A stretch of DNA of 64,000 bases from Sphingomonas sp. PAMC26645 (GCF_004795835.1 NZ_CP039249.1:2517001-2581000); one strand, 5' to 3'; counted from the stretch's first letter, positions 42,494 to 51,977 are shown. Numbers and translations: made by a program. The notes: generated from the sequence alone by a model not told the origin.

Positions 42494-42919
42494 TCACGCG
42501 GCGGGGAAGGGCGGGGGGCCTCGTAAGGGTGGCCGAAGATAGGCTCGCGCGGTGATCGGTACCGCGGTTCTCACGCGGAAGACGAGGCCGACGATGAACG
42601 CGATTGCGATCGCCAGCAGCACCGGATCGACCGCTGCCAGCGACGGCGCGGTCAGGCCGGAAAAGGCGCAGGGCATTTCCCGCTCCTGATGATCGGACTT
42701 GCCCGGATGATGCGCCATGCCCGGCATCGGCATCGCCATCATCGGTGCCATCACTTTCTGCGCGGGCGCGATGCCGCCGCAGATCTCGATCGTCACGCGC
42801 CCCCCGGAGACGACCGGCATGAACCCGGCGGGCACCAGGATTTTCATCACCAGCGCGCACGCAAGCACCCAAGCCGCCAGCTGGCGATGGTTCAAGAGAA
42901 GGCGACGGAGTGCTGCCAC
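42494..42919 (-). CDS. DUF2946-like membrane protein with His/Met-rich segment
   Basis: A 141-residue protein with an N-terminal helix (AAWVLACALVMKILVPAGFMP), the family element EICGG, a Met/His-rich stretch (MMAMPMPGMAHHPGKSDHQ), a MPCAFSG element and a C-terminal helix. This is the layout of DUF2946 proteins, which often accompany copper or other metal uptake receptors. The Met/His-rich segment and the two Cys suggest metal binding on the periplasmic side. It lies 64 bases after the second PepSY gene and 147 bases before the siderophore-type receptor. Confidence 0.75.
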   Translation of the reverse strand: MAALRRLLLNHRQLAAWVLACALVMKILVPAGFMPVVSGGRVTIEICGGIAPAQKVMAPMMAMPMPGMAHHPGKSDHQEREMPCAFSGLTAPSLAAVDPVLLAIAIAFIVGLVFRVRTAVPITARAYLRPPLRGPPPFPAA

Positions 42920-42983
42920 GACGCACGACTACGCGCTCGCGGTGGCGCTGTCACGTGGACGAAACGTCCCGTTAAAGCCTGGA

Positions 42984-44426
42984 TCAGAAGCGTCTCAACC
43001 GCTTCCAGCCGAGCCAGATGCCGCTGACCGACGTCACCAAGCCAACCAGCGAGAACAGCCAGATCAGCAGGTCCCACGCCGGCCGGTGCCGCGTCAGTAT
43101 GGTCAGATCCCATTTGTGCAGCAGGTCGAACGCCCAGCGGTATGTCCGCCTGCGTCGATCGATCCTGGCCAGCACGTCGCCGGTCGCGGGGTCGATATAC
43201 AGCCACGTCGCGGCGGGATCGTCGAAGCGCAATCGGAGCATCGGCAGGCGAGGGAGACCACCGGAATCGTACCAATATGCGTCGGCCTCGGTCAACCGGT
43301 CGATCGCGACCGGCTGCGTGCTAGCGACGAGCACCCGTGCGGCGACAACGATCGCATTTGGCTTTGGTTGGGACGGCACGAGCGTCGCCGCGTCTAGGAT
43401 CCGACGTCGACCATCCAGATACTCGAGCACCACGAGGGGTGTCGCCGCATAGTCGGTAATCCTCGCGCGGACGGCTCCCGCACCGACATGGCGGAGCCGG
43501 TCGAGGGAGACGGCCGGCATCAGGCCAGCGGCAGCGTAGGCACGCACCGCCCGCGCATCCGGTTCCGTACTTCGGAACAGGTGCCAGGGATCGACCGACA
43601 ACCATCCGCTGAAGATCCACGCGATCAGGAAACCGCCGCCGACCAGCCCCGCGACATGATGCCACAGCATCCACCCGCGATAGGGCGTCATCCGCCCACC
43701 CTTGAACCGGCGTGTGCCGATGCGTGCGCGGAGGATACCGATCCAGATGCCCGCGAGTGCCGCGGCGATACACGGCCCCGAAACCCACGTGACAACCTGT
43801 CGCCAGGCGGCGTTGTCCTGGCGCAGCACGGTCGGATACAGCCAGTGCGGCACCGATCCCAGCCAATTCCAGAACCGCTCGGTCCGGTCGGTCGACTGGA
43901 CGATCCCGCCGGTCGAAGACGACACGTAGAGATTGGTGCCGCCCTCGTCCTTAAATGTTGCTTTCCACAGCGGGCGATGTCGGTCGAAACCACCCGACAC
44001 CGTCCACTGATCCCGCATGATCCGCTCGACATTCAGGACGTGTGCTCGCCCGAAACGGCTTGCGACGCGGACGGCATAAGCTGCGTCAGCCGGAGCCAGA
44101 TGCCGGCCCTTGCTTGCGGGAATGGTATGCCGCTCGTCGTCCCAGCCCTGGCTTCGCCAGACCGGGACGCCGTCGCGCATCTCGAGCAACTGCTCTTGCG
44201 GCATTCGCCCCCCATCGAGCGGTGGCGGCACGGTCACGGCGGACCAGTCGATCGCCTCGGCTCTCGCCAGAGTCTCGGTTGGTGAGAGCGAAGGATAGGG
44301 CACGTACAGCATCACGAGGCCCGACCCGAACCACATCGCGAAGAACAGGCAACTGGCAATGCCGACCCATCGGTGCACGAGGTACAGCCACCGGCGCGCG
44401 AGCCTGCCGGCGTTAGAAACCGGCAC
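42984..44426 (-). CDS. PepSY domain membrane protein (second)
   Basis: The GTG at 44426 gives 480 residues and overlaps the receptor stop by 14 bases; upstream in-frame sequence is antisense-like receptor code. Helices: ARRWLYLVHRWVGIASCLFF at the N terminus, QVVTWVSGPCIAAALAGIWI and HHVAGLVGGGFLIAWIFSGW in the middle, and LIWLFSLVGLVTSVSGIWLG at the C terminus. PepSY-like periplasmic domains lie between them, with ATWLYIDPATGDVLARIDR near the end. The paired HRWVG, HHVAG and LLHKWD histidines could ligate haem, as in PepSY reductases. It probably assists use of the substrate imported by the receptor encoded just upstream. Confidence 0.88.
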   Translation of the reverse strand: MPVSNAGRLARRWLYLVHRWVGIASCLFFAMWFGSGLVMLYVPYPSLSPTETLARAEAIDWSAVTVPPPLDGGRMPQEQLLEMRDGVPVWRSQGWDDERHTIPASKGRHLAPADAAYAVRVASRFGRAHVLNVERIMRDQWTVSGGFDRHRPLWKATFKDEGGTNLYVSSSTGGIVQSTDRTERFWNWLGSVPHWLYPTVLRQDNAAWRQVVTWVSGPCIAAALAGIWIGILRARIGTRRFKGGRMTPYRGWMLWHHVAGLVGGGFLIAWIFSGWLSVDPWHLFRSTEPDARAVRAYAAAGLMPAVSLDRLRHVGAGAVRARITDYAATPLVVLEYLDGRRRILDAATLVPSQPKPNAIVVAARVLVASTQPVAIDRLTEADAYWYDSGGLPRLPMLRLRFDDPAATWLYIDPATGDVLARIDRRRRTYRWAFDLLHKWDLTILTRHRPAWDLLIWLFSLVGLVTSVSGIWLGWKRLRRF

Positions 44427-46593
44427 GAAGCGACACGTCCAAGGCGCGTGGCCGCCCCAGCACCCATTGCTGCACGCCGTAGCTGTTGATCGCATAATCC
44501 TTGTCGAACAGATTGTAGACATGCACGTCGACCACGACCCGCGGCGTCACCGCGTAGGACAGCGTCGCGTCGACCGTCGCATAGCCCGGAATGCGGAAAA
44601 CATTGGCGTTGTCGGAGAATCTTCGCCCGACATAGCGAAGTCCGGCGCGCGCCTGGACTGCCGGTGTCGCGGTCCAGCTAAGCCATAGGTTCGCTGTCGT
44701 CCCGGGGACGTCGGGTGGCGTGTTGCCCGCAAAACTCCTTTCGCCCGAGACGAAGTCGTCGAACCGCGCCTCCAATACACTACCGTTGGCATCGATCCCG
44801 AACCCTGCAGGCAAGTCCAGCGACACCGCGGCCTCGATACCCTTCGCGGATCGCTGCCCGACCTGCTCGATCGGGCTCGTCGGCGTCAGTTGCGACAACA
44901 GTCCTTTCTTGACGATGCGATAGGCGGCGATCGTCGCGGTGCCGCGGCCACCCAGGAACACGGCCTTGGCCCCCGCCTCGACCTGATCGCCCGTCGCGTT
45001 GCTGAACTGGACCTGCCCGGTGGTGTAGGTCGTCAGCGTCCCCAGCGGATCGACCCCGGTGGCATATTGCGCATAGAACGAGACCGTCGGGACTGGCTGA
45101 TACACCGTCCCGACCCGCCATGTCGTGTTGCCTAGCCGCTTGTCGAGCGCGAAGCTTTCGGTCGGGACGGCGACAGTCGAGTCGATCGTCCAGCGCCGTA
45201 TCCGATCGCACTCGTAGCGAATGCCGCCGACGATCGAGACATGCTCGCCAACCTTCAGCCGGTCCTCCGCGAAGATCGCATATTCGTTCGTCCGCGTGCG
45301 ATACCGCGGCGCGATCCCCTGGGTGTCGACGATCACGCCAGGATCGAACACGAACGGATCGACCACCGAGACTTGCGGGTCGGCGCCGAAATTGTGCGAA
45401 TAGGTGAGCTTGACGAGGTTCACATCGAACCCCGCGACGACATCGTTGGTCACGCCGTCCGCGATCCGCGTCTTGAGCGTAACGCCACCCTGGTCGCCCC
45501 ATTGCGTCTGATCGTGAACGATCCCGGTCATGTCGGTGCGATAAATGCCCCCGGGCGTGGCGCGCACGTCATTCGCGCCATTGGGGCAGAAGCCGTCCGC
45601 CGCCAGCCAGCAATAGCTTTCGAGGTTGAGCCACTCGCGCTTGGAGGTGAGCCGATAGGCTTGGTTGCTGACGGTGAGCGTCTCGCTCGGCTGCCAATCG
45701 ATCTGGAGGCTGGTCCGGTTGTCGCGGTAGCGGACATGGCCGTCGCGCGTGTTGTAGTTGCGGTCGCGATTGTCGTGGTCGAGCCGTCCGTCGATCAGCG
45801 GCGTGCCGAAATAGCGCATCGGGTTCTGGTTGCCATAATCATCGCGCACCGTGACGACGAGCCGATCGGTCGGTGCCCAGCGCAACGTCCCCGACAGCGC
45901 GTAGCTGCGCGACTGCCCGCGATCGACATATCCGTCGGACCGCCTGTAGCTGCCATCGACACGGTAGGAGAGATGCTCGTCGAGCGGTCCACCGGCACCG
46001 GCAGCGACGTGGAAACTGTCCTGCGATCCATAGCCGATCTCGCCGTCCACATCGGTGTGCCGTGTATTCGGCTTGCGCATCAGCACGTTGACCGCGCCGC
46101 CTAGCGCACCTTGCCCGTACAGGACGGAAGCCGGACCGCTGAGCACGTCGATCCGCTCGACCATCCACGGATCGCTCGGAAAGGTGATCGTGCCGGCCGC
46201 AGGAAAGAGGCGGATACCGTCGATCAGTTGCAACACCGAACCCTGACCGCTGAACCCGCGCGCGGCGAGCGCCGTGCCACCATTGCCGAGATTGGCGACG
46301 CTGGTGATGCCGGGCGCGCGGCTCGTCGCGTCGTTCACGGACACGTCGCCGCGCGCCCGGATCGTGTTGCCGTCGATCGTCGACAGCGTTGCCGGCGTTT
46401 CGAGCGGCGACAGGTTCAGGCGGCTGCCGGTCGAGTTCGGAACCGTAAGGTCGGCCTGATGGCGGCCAGTGACGAGGATATCGTCGGCGTTACCCGCCGA
46501 GCGATCCTCCCCAACCTGCGCGCTGGCCAGGGATGGTAGAAAGGTGACGAGCAACGACGCGGCAAACGCGGCGCACGGTGATGGAAACGACAT
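44413..46593 (-). CDS. TonB-dependent receptor under cobalamin riboswitch
   Basis: ATG 46593 gives 726 residues: signal peptide ending SLASAQ, TonB box DILVTGR, plug of the siderophore-receptor type (LSPLETPATLSTIDGNTI, ALAARGFSGQGSVLQLIDGI, DVLSGPASVLYGQGALGG), barrel ending SLRAGF. An extracellular loop contains a Cys pair (SYCWLAADGFCPNG). A cobalamin riboswitch lies in its 5' leader, so B12 should repress it; receptors so controlled usually import cobalamin or cobalt chelates. Its plug resembles siderophore receptors more than BtuB, and no btuFCD genes are nearby. Frame upstream of 46593 is leader RNA, not protein. Confidence 0.9.
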   Translation of the reverse strand: MSFPSPCAAFAASLLVTFLPSLASAQVGEDRSAGNADDILVTGRHQADLTVPNSTGSRLNLSPLETPATLSTIDGNTIRARGDVSVNDATSRAPGITSVANLGNGGTALAARGFSGQGSVLQLIDGIRLFPAAGTITFPSDPWMVERIDVLSGPASVLYGQGALGGAVNVLMRKPNTRHTDVDGEIGYGSQDSFHVAAGAGGPLDEHLSYRVDGSYRRSDGYVDRGQSRSYALSGTLRWAPTDRLVVTVRDDYGNQNPMRYFGTPLIDGRLDHDNRDRNYNTRDGHVRYRDNRTSLQIDWQPSETLTVSNQAYRLTSKREWLNLESYCWLAADGFCPNGANDVRATPGGIYRTDMTGIVHDQTQWGDQGGVTLKTRIADGVTNDVVAGFDVNLVKLTYSHNFGADPQVSVVDPFVFDPGVIVDTQGIAPRYRTRTNEYAIFAEDRLKVGEHVSIVGGIRYECDRIRRWTIDSTVAVPTESFALDKRLGNTTWRVGTVYQPVPTVSFYAQYATGVDPLGTLTTYTTGQVQFSNATGDQVEAGAKAVFLGGRGTATIAAYRIVKKGLLSQLTPTSPIEQVGQRSAKGIEAAVSLDLPAGFGIDANGSVLEARFDDFVSGERSFAGNTPPDVPGTTANLWLSWTATPAVQARAGLRYVGRRFSDNANVFRIPGYATVDATLSYAVTPRVVVDVHVYNLFDKDYAINSYGVQQWVLGRPRALDVSLRAGF

Positions 46594-46599
46594 ATAAAA

Positions 46600-46631
46600 G
46601 CCCCCGAGGCGTCGGACGAACCGGCAGGGGC
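46600..46631 (-). promoter_or_regulatory. Leader hairpin covering the receptor ribosome-binding site
   Basis: Read on the minus strand, GCCCCUG pairs with CGGGGGC (7 bp including one G-U), followed at once by UUUUAUAUG, where AUG is the receptor start. The 3' arm holds the only G-rich Shine-Dalgarno candidate. The hairpin can therefore hide the RBS, or act as an intrinsic-terminator-like stem with its short U run. It is the likely expression platform of the upstream cobalamin riboswitch. Confidence 0.6.
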
Positions 46632-46837
46632 CTGTCACCGAGCACGAGGCTCGAACGTGCGCCGGCGAGCGCGCCACGAGCGGATTGCCCGAGCACGTCC
46701 AAGCGAACGGGACCAGTCGTGCCCGACGGACGCCATCGCGACCGGCACGCCTGCCCATGCGGTCCCCACCGCACACATCGTCGCTCAGACGGAGTACCGT
46801 GCCTCGGCCATCCCCTGGACTAGGCAAGAGCGACCAC

Positions 46838-47046
46838 ACGCCGGCAGGTCTCCTGGCTCACGGGTCAACGCCCGATGCACAACCTTCCCAGACCGATCGG
46901 TCCAGTGGCTGGTGGCCGGGGACTTTGCCCGACCACGCACGTGCATCACGCTCGCCGCTTACAGTTGCAGGGACAGCCTCGGCATCAGGTGGACGAAGCC
47001 ACCCTCACCGCGTTCCCTATTAAGCTCCTCGCGGAGCACCGGTGCG
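46838..47046 (-). promoter_or_regulatory. Cobalamin riboswitch
   Basis: On the minus strand the conserved elements occur in order: UAAUAGGGAA (47022-47013), GGUGAGGGUGGC, the core GGCUGUCCCUGCAACUGUAA (within 46978-46951), CCACUGG (46918-46912), GGGAAGG (46889-46883) and the B12 box AGCCAGGAGACCUGCCGGCG (46858-46839). These are the signature blocks of the adenosylcobalamin riboswitch class. It ends about 245 bases before the receptor start. The rest of 46594-47148 is leader and, upstream of 47046, probable promoter; no gene was seen there. Confidence 0.95.
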
Positions 47047-47148
47047 ATCATGCCGACCCATCCGAGAACGGGCCGACGGGCAAGGTGTAGCGTGACGTTC
47101 CGACGCGGGCAATCGACGATCGCGTAACGATCTTGGCGATCCGTCGAC

Positions 47149-47450
47149 CTATCGTCGTCGCGTTGCGTCCAGGAACGCGGCGGGCCAGACGAGCGGGGCG
47201 TTCCAGTTGATCGCCACTTCGTTGACGGTGAACGCGCGGTAATCGTCGGTCCACCACGTTTGTGGTGCGCACCCCTTCATCGGGCCGGTGGGGGGGGGGC
47301 CGGATAGCGTCCGTCCGCCGCGGCGGCCCAGAAGCGGTGGTGCGGGTGCTGCATCGGACGCGTGCCGATGCCGGTGACGTAGGACCGGTCGAGCGGATTG
47401 CGGCCAAGGATGTAGTCGAGGCTCGCCACGACTGCATTGCGGTACGCTGG
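47149..47450 (-). pseudogene. GH9 glycoside hydrolase C-terminal remnant
   Basis: On the minus strand the frame directly after the CE2 stop reads PAYRNAVVASLDYILGRNPL, then VTGIGTRPMQHPHHRFW, and after a frame change at a run of ten C (plus-strand G, 47290-47299) TNEVAI-like VNEVAINWNAPLVWPAAFLD to the stop at 47149. DYxLGRN, HPHHR and NEVxINWNAPL are the C-terminal signatures of GH9 endoglucanases/exo-glucosidases. Only the last about 100 residues remain; the 400 or more upstream residues are absent. A deletion that joined the end of the esterase gene to the end of a GH9 gene explains the layout. The slipped homopolymer is a second lesion. Confidence 0.75.
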
Positions 47451-48544
47451 CTATCGCTGCGCCCACATCTCGGGATGCGCGTCGATATAGCCCGACAGGG
47501 CGGTCGTGATCCGCGCATCGTCGGCGGTCGACGGATGCGAATGGCATCCCGTGAACGCGAGCCCCGTGACGGGCACGAACGCGATATTGCGCTGCCCTTC
47601 CGCCTTCAAACGCGCGGCGACCTTGCCGACTTCCGCCGCGATCTCGCCCCCGGCCATGTCGGTTGCCCACAGGACGACATGTGCGTCCGGATCGCGGGCG
47701 CGGAGGCGTTTGACGAAGTCGACATAACGCAGCTCGTAATCGGCATGGAGCGCCTCGCGCGTCTTCCACGGCTCGCCGGGATGGAGCGGCGTGGTGAAGT
47801 CGTTGGTGCCGAGCGCGATCACGAACAGACGCGGGTGCCACGCCGGGTCGACGTAGCGCGTCGCCTTGTCGAACAGCGTGAAGGGATAGGCAACGGGAAG
47901 CGTGTCGGCCGCCATGCCATTGTAATTGCGGACGATCCCGCGGCCAGAGATGGTGTTGACCTGATAGTCCGCGCCGTACCGCCTCGCCGCGAGCGCCGGC
48001 ATGGCTTGCGAGGTATCGGTGGTCGCCCACACCTCCGCTTCGGTGCAGTCGCGCTTGGTCGAGACGTTGCCATAGCCGACGGTGTGGGAATCGCCGATAA
48101 ACTCGATCTGCCGCGCTCGGGCGGGGGCGGGCAACGGGCGCGTCCCGGACGCCGCGTAAAATCCGCCGAAGACGGTCGGTGCGGCCTGGCTCTCGCTGAC
48201 GACGTCGACGCGTATTGCGTGGCGCCCGTCGGCGAGGCCGGTGACGCGGTAGAGGCCTGGCTTGGGCTTGAAGAGCGTCGTCGGGGAGGACCGTCCACCG
48301 TGATAAGCAGGATGACATCCCCGTCGCCGATCTTCAGCAGGATGCCTGCGCCCCGAAAATTCGTCTCGAAATAGGTGCCCGGCCATTGGCGTCGATAGCC
48401 GTCCGGCGTCCGCTCGACCCGGCCGCCGATATGCATCGGAAGCGCGGCACCGGGCTTGCTCGATACCGCGGTGACGGTGATCGGCGTCGCGACCGCCGAT
48501 GTCGACAGCAGCGCTGCACCGAGCAGGCCCAGAACCGTACGCAT
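47451..48544 (-). pseudogene. CE2-like SGNH carbohydrate esterase, frameshifted
   Basis: ATG 48544 (GGAG eight bases upstream) starts a signal peptide (MRTVLGLLGAALLSTSAVA) and an N-terminal jelly-roll domain (GGRVERTPDGYRRQWPGTYF). After ILLITVDG the frame is lost near 48280-48295. It continues in another frame with LFKPKPGLYRVTGLADGRHA, then the SGNH domain: GDSHTVGYGN (catalytic Ser), GTNDFTTPL and GCHSHPSTADD (catalytic His). The domain order is that of CE2 acetyl-xylan/mannan esterases. The span is 1094 bases, one short of a multiple of three, so a single-base loss restores one 364-residue protein. It may be a recent mutation or a sequencing error. It follows the GH5 gene by 35 bases. 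Confidence 0.8.
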
Positions 48545-48579
48545 ACCATGTGCTCCAGTTCGATCCGACACGGCCGGCA

Positions 48580-49929
48580 TCAGAGCGCCGCCATTGCTGC
48601 GGCATGCGCCCGGATCACGTTTTGCGTCGAGGCGTCGCTGTCGAACACGCCGTACCAACCCTGCGGCTCGTGCGGCGGGTCACCCATATAGCCGAGGTCG
48701 CCGCGCTGGAACCGGTGGTCGGCATGCGGTGTCCGCGCCTCGCCGTTCCACGCCCAGAAGTTCGAGCCCGTGAGTGGTCCGCCGGACCTCGCATTGGCTT
48801 CGATCGCCGCATAGATCTGGCGATAGAAGCGATCCTTATAGACCGTCGTGATGGTCGGATCATAGGCGGTCTTCCCGTCGCGCGGATAGCCGAACTCCTC
48901 GATCACCAGCGGCTTGCCGAGCGTCGTGGCGAGCCGGATATGCGCGTCGATATAGCCGGCGACCTTGGCCGCGCCCGCGTCATAGGTACCGGCGAGATCA
49001 CCCGCGTCCATCCAGGTCCAGTTGTTGGGCCAGATATGCGTCGTGAGGTAATCGATCGACGGAGAACGGTGCGCGGCGAGCACGACGTCCTCGCGCTCGA
49101 TCGAACCCTTGAGCCCCTCCGAACCGGTCGAGACGAGGTGGTTGGGATCGAGCGTCTTGATGTACCGCGCGGTCTCGTCGATCCAGCGGTAGAAAGCAGG
49201 CAGGTTGGGTATGGCCACCACGGCGCCACCGGCGGGGCGTGGCTCGTTCGCCAACTGCCACGCCATGATCGTCGGATCCGCGGCGTAGGCGACGCCCGTC
49301 ACGGTGTTGGTCCGCGAGACGATCGCGCGGATATAGTCGCGGTACATCGCCTGCGCCTGGCCGTTGGCATAGAACGCGGTGTTCCAGTCGGCGAACGCGG
49401 GCCACGGATGCGCGGGGTCGTTCATGTTGATGAACTTGCCGCCGTTGACCCACGACAAATAGGTCATCATTCCGCCCGACCATTCCCAGAAGTTGGCCAG
49501 GTAGATCACCCCGGTCATGTCGCGCTTCGCCATCTCGGCGAGCGTCCAGTCGAGGCCCTTGAGCAAGTCTTCGTTATAAGTCGCGGTCTTGTCGCGGAAG
49601 CCGGGCGTAATAGAGTTCTTCAGCGGCGAGAGTTCCGCCGACCCGAGGATGCGGAGGTTGCGCACGCCGAGCGCCTTCAAGCGGTCGAGTTCACGGCCGA
49701 GACGCGCGCGGTTGCCGTATGCGGTCTCCGCGCCGAGCCACGCGCCGTACCAGATGTTGGCGCCAGCATAGCGGTAGAGCTCGCCGCCACGCCGAAAATG
49801 GGTTCCGTCGACCGTGACGAACGGCGATGCTGCGGGCAATCCAGCCAGCCGACCGTTGTTCGTGCAGCCAGCGGCCAGAGCAACGCCCCCCAGCAACGCC
49901 GCACGTCGACCGATCATCGCCTCGTCCAC
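48580..49929 (-). CDS. GH5 family mannan endo-1,4-beta-mannosidase-like lipoprotein
   Basis: A 449-residue glycoside hydrolase of GH5 (subfamily 7-like). A twin-Arg-bearing signal with lipobox ALAAGC (Cys22) points to an outer- or inner-membrane lipoprotein. The barrel shows RYAGANIWYGAWLG, WQLANEPRP with the acid/base Glu, DYLTTHIWPNNW, and VIEEFGYPRDG with the nucleophile Glu. GTG 49929 follows AAGGGGGG five bases upstream; ATG 49917 is the alternative. With the downstream CE2-like esterase it would deacetylate and cut acetylated mannan. The 269 bases to the divergent poxB gene show nothing clear. Confidence 0.85.
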   Translation of the reverse strand: MDEAMIGRRAALLGGVALAAGCTNNGRLAGLPAASPFVTVDGTHFRRGGELYRYAGANIWYGAWLGAETAYGNRARLGRELDRLKALGVRNLRILGSAELSPLKNSITPGFRDKTATYNEDLLKGLDWTLAEMAKRDMTGVIYLANFWEWSGGMMTYLSWVNGGKFINMNDPAHPWPAFADWNTAFYANGQAQAMYRDYIRAIVSRTNTVTGVAYAADPTIMAWQLANEPRPAGGAVVAIPNLPAFYRWIDETARYIKTLDPNHLVSTGSEGLKGSIEREDVVLAAHRSPSIDYLTTHIWPNNWTWMDAGDLAGTYDAGAAKVAGYIDAHIRLATTLGKPLVIEEFGYPRDGKTAYDPTITTVYKDRFYRQIYAAIEANARSGGPLTGSNFWAWNGEARTPHADHRFQRGDLGYMGDPPHEPQGWYGVFDSDASTQNVIRAHAAAMAAL

Positions 49930-50198
49930 GCCATCCCCCCTTATACCGCCACCGCGTCGAGCGTCTCCGCCGGACGATTGATCGACCGGTCGGATTGCCC
50001 AGCACCAGAGCCCTCGTCTTTAGGTTTGCATGACGCGGCGCGCTACCGGGATTTATCATACTTGAAGTCGAACACGTCGGACGTTCGCGGCTGGGGGATG
50101 ATGCACCTGCATTCCGTGCATCCCAATCGTACCAGAACGCGTTTGTCCTCTACCGTCTCGCTAGCCGAGTTAGGTCGCCATCACTGCCGGAGTTGCTC

Positions 50199-51947
50199 AT
50201 GTCCAAGACCATCATCGCCGACCTGTTTGCCGAGACGCTGCACCTGGCGGGCGTAGAGCGGATCTACGGTGTCGTTGGCGACAGCCTCAACGGCCTGACC
50301 GACAGTCTGCGACGGCAGGGCAAGATCGAGTGGATCCATGTTCGCAACGAGGAGGCTGCGGCCTTTGCGGCGGGTGCGGAGGCGCAACTTACCGGTAAGC
50401 TGGCGGTATGCGCCGGATCCTGCGGTCCCGGCAACATGCACCTGATCAACGGACTCTACGACTGCAACCGGACGCGCGTGCCCGTGCTGGCGATCGCGGC
50501 ACAGGTACCGAGCGGCGAGGTCGGCTCGAACTATTTCCAGGAGACGCGCCCGGAAGCGCTGTTCCGCGAATGCAGCGTCTATTGCGAGACGATCTCCGAT
50601 GCCGACCAGATGCCGCGAACGTTGGAGACGGCGATCCGGGCGGCGGTCGGGCATCGCGGTGTTTCGGTCGTCGCGATGCCGGGCGATGTAGCGCTTCGGT
50701 CGACGACGGGCACGCTGGCGCGGTCGAAGGGCGCACTCTTGCCGCCGCCTTCGGTGACGATACCGGCGGAGGCGGACATCGCCGAACTCGCTGCGCTGTT
50801 GAACGGTGCGCAGAAGGTGACGATCCTGGCAGGGCGGGGGTGCCGCACCGCGCATTCCGAGCTCGTCACGCTCGCTGGCGTGCTTCAGGCGCCAATCGTC
50901 CACGCGCTGGGGGGCAAGGAGTTCGTCGAATACGACAACCCCTATGACGTCGGCATGACCGGGCTGATCGGCTTTGCGAGCGGCTACGACGCGATGATGG
51001 CGTGCGACGTGCTGCTGATGCTCGGCACGGATTTCCCGTATCGGCAATTTTATCCGGAGAAGGCGAAGGTCGCACAGATCGACCTGATCCCGGAGAACCT
51101 CGGTCGGCGGACGGCGATCGATATCGGGCTGGTCGGCGATGTCTGCGCTACTCTTGCGGCGCTGATCCCGCGCGTGAAGACCGGGCGCGATGGCAGCTTC
51201 CTAAAATCAGCGATCGAGAATTACGCCGAGTCCCGCAAGGGGCTGGACGATCTTGCCAACGGGACGCCCGGCAGTGGCGTCATCCATCCGCAGCATGTCG
51301 CCCGTGTCCTCAGCGAGCAGGCGGCGGACGATACTGTCTTCGCCTGCGATGTCGGCACGCCGACCGTATGGGCTGCGCGCTACCTGAAGATGAACGGTCG
51401 GCGCCGGTTGATCGGATCGTTCAACCACGGATCGATGGCGAACGCGCTGCCGCAGGCGATCGGCGTGCAGGCGGCGTACCCGGAGCGGCAGGTCATGACG
51501 TTGTCGGGCGATGGCGGGCTGGCGATGCTTATGGGCGAGTTGCTGACCGTGCGCCAACTTGGTCTGCCGGTGAAGATCATCGTCTTCAACAACGGCACGC
51601 TCGGGTTCGTCGAGATGGAGATGAAGGCGGCGGGCCTGGTCGAGACCGGCGTCGCGCTCGACAACCCCGACTTTGCGGCGATGGCGCGGGCGATCGGGAT
51701 CCACGGCGTGCGCGTTACCGATCCGGGGGATGTCGAGGCCAGCATCCGGGAAGTGCTCGCGCATCCGGGGCCGGCGTTGCTCGACGCCGTCACCGCGCGC
51801 ACCGAATTGTCGATGCCGCCCAAGATTACGTTGGAGCAGATGAAGGGCTTCACGCTCTATATGGCGAAGGCGATCATCAGCGGGCGCGGCGACGAGGTGG
51901 TCGAGCTGGGCAAGACGAATGTCGGCTTGCTCAAACGTCTGTTCTGA
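50199..51947 (+). CDS. poxB: Pyruvate dehydrogenase (quinone)-like ThDP enzyme, PoxB
   Basis: ATG 50199 gives 582 residues of the ThDP-dependent PoxB/pyruvate oxidase group. [18 protein letters not shown] and the activating Glu in [12 protein letters not shown] open the PYR domain. A central FAD-type domain has [12 protein letters not shown] and [14 protein letters not shown]. The PP domain has the GDGG(28)N ThDP motif ([28 protein letters not shown]). It decarboxylates pyruvate to acetate and CO2, passing electrons to quinone at the membrane. The C-terminal helix ([17 protein letters not shown]) resembles the membrane-binding end of the family. It stands alone. Confidence 0.9.
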   Translation: MSKTIIADLFAETLHLAGVERIYGVVGDSLNGLTDSLRRQGKIEWIHVRNEEAAAFAAGAEAQLTGKLAVCAGSCGPGNMHLINGLYDCNRTRVPVLAIAAQVPSGEVGSNYFQETRPEALFRECSVYCETISDADQMPRTLETAIRAAVGHRGVSVVAMPGDVALRSTTGTLARSKGALLPPPSVTIPAEADIAELAALLNGAQKVTILAGRGCRTAHSELVTLAGVLQAPIVHALGGKEFVEYDNPYDVGMTGLIGFASGYDAMMACDVLLMLGTDFPYRQFYPEKAKVAQIDLIPENLGRRTAIDIGLVGDVCATLAALIPRVKTGRDGSFLKSAIENYAESRKGLDDLANGTPGSGVIHPQHVARVLSEQAADDTVFACDVGTPTVWAARYLKMNGRRRLIGSFNHGSMANALPQAIGVQAAYPERQVMTLSGDGGLAMLMGELLTVRQLGLPVKIIVFNNGTLGFVEMEMKAAGLVETGVALDNPDFAAMARAIGIHGVRVTDPGDVEASIREVLAHPGPALLDAVTARTELSMPPKITLEQMKGFTLYMAKAIISGRGDEVVELGKTNVGLLKRLF

Positions 51948-51977
51948 GCGAGCTCAGATCGGTCGTTGCCGGGTCCG

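Noticed and set aside
40568..42526. 652-codon plus-strand frame opposite the siderophore-type receptor
   Set aside because: Shadow frame; no domain, RBS or signal, while the minus strand encodes a full TonB receptor.
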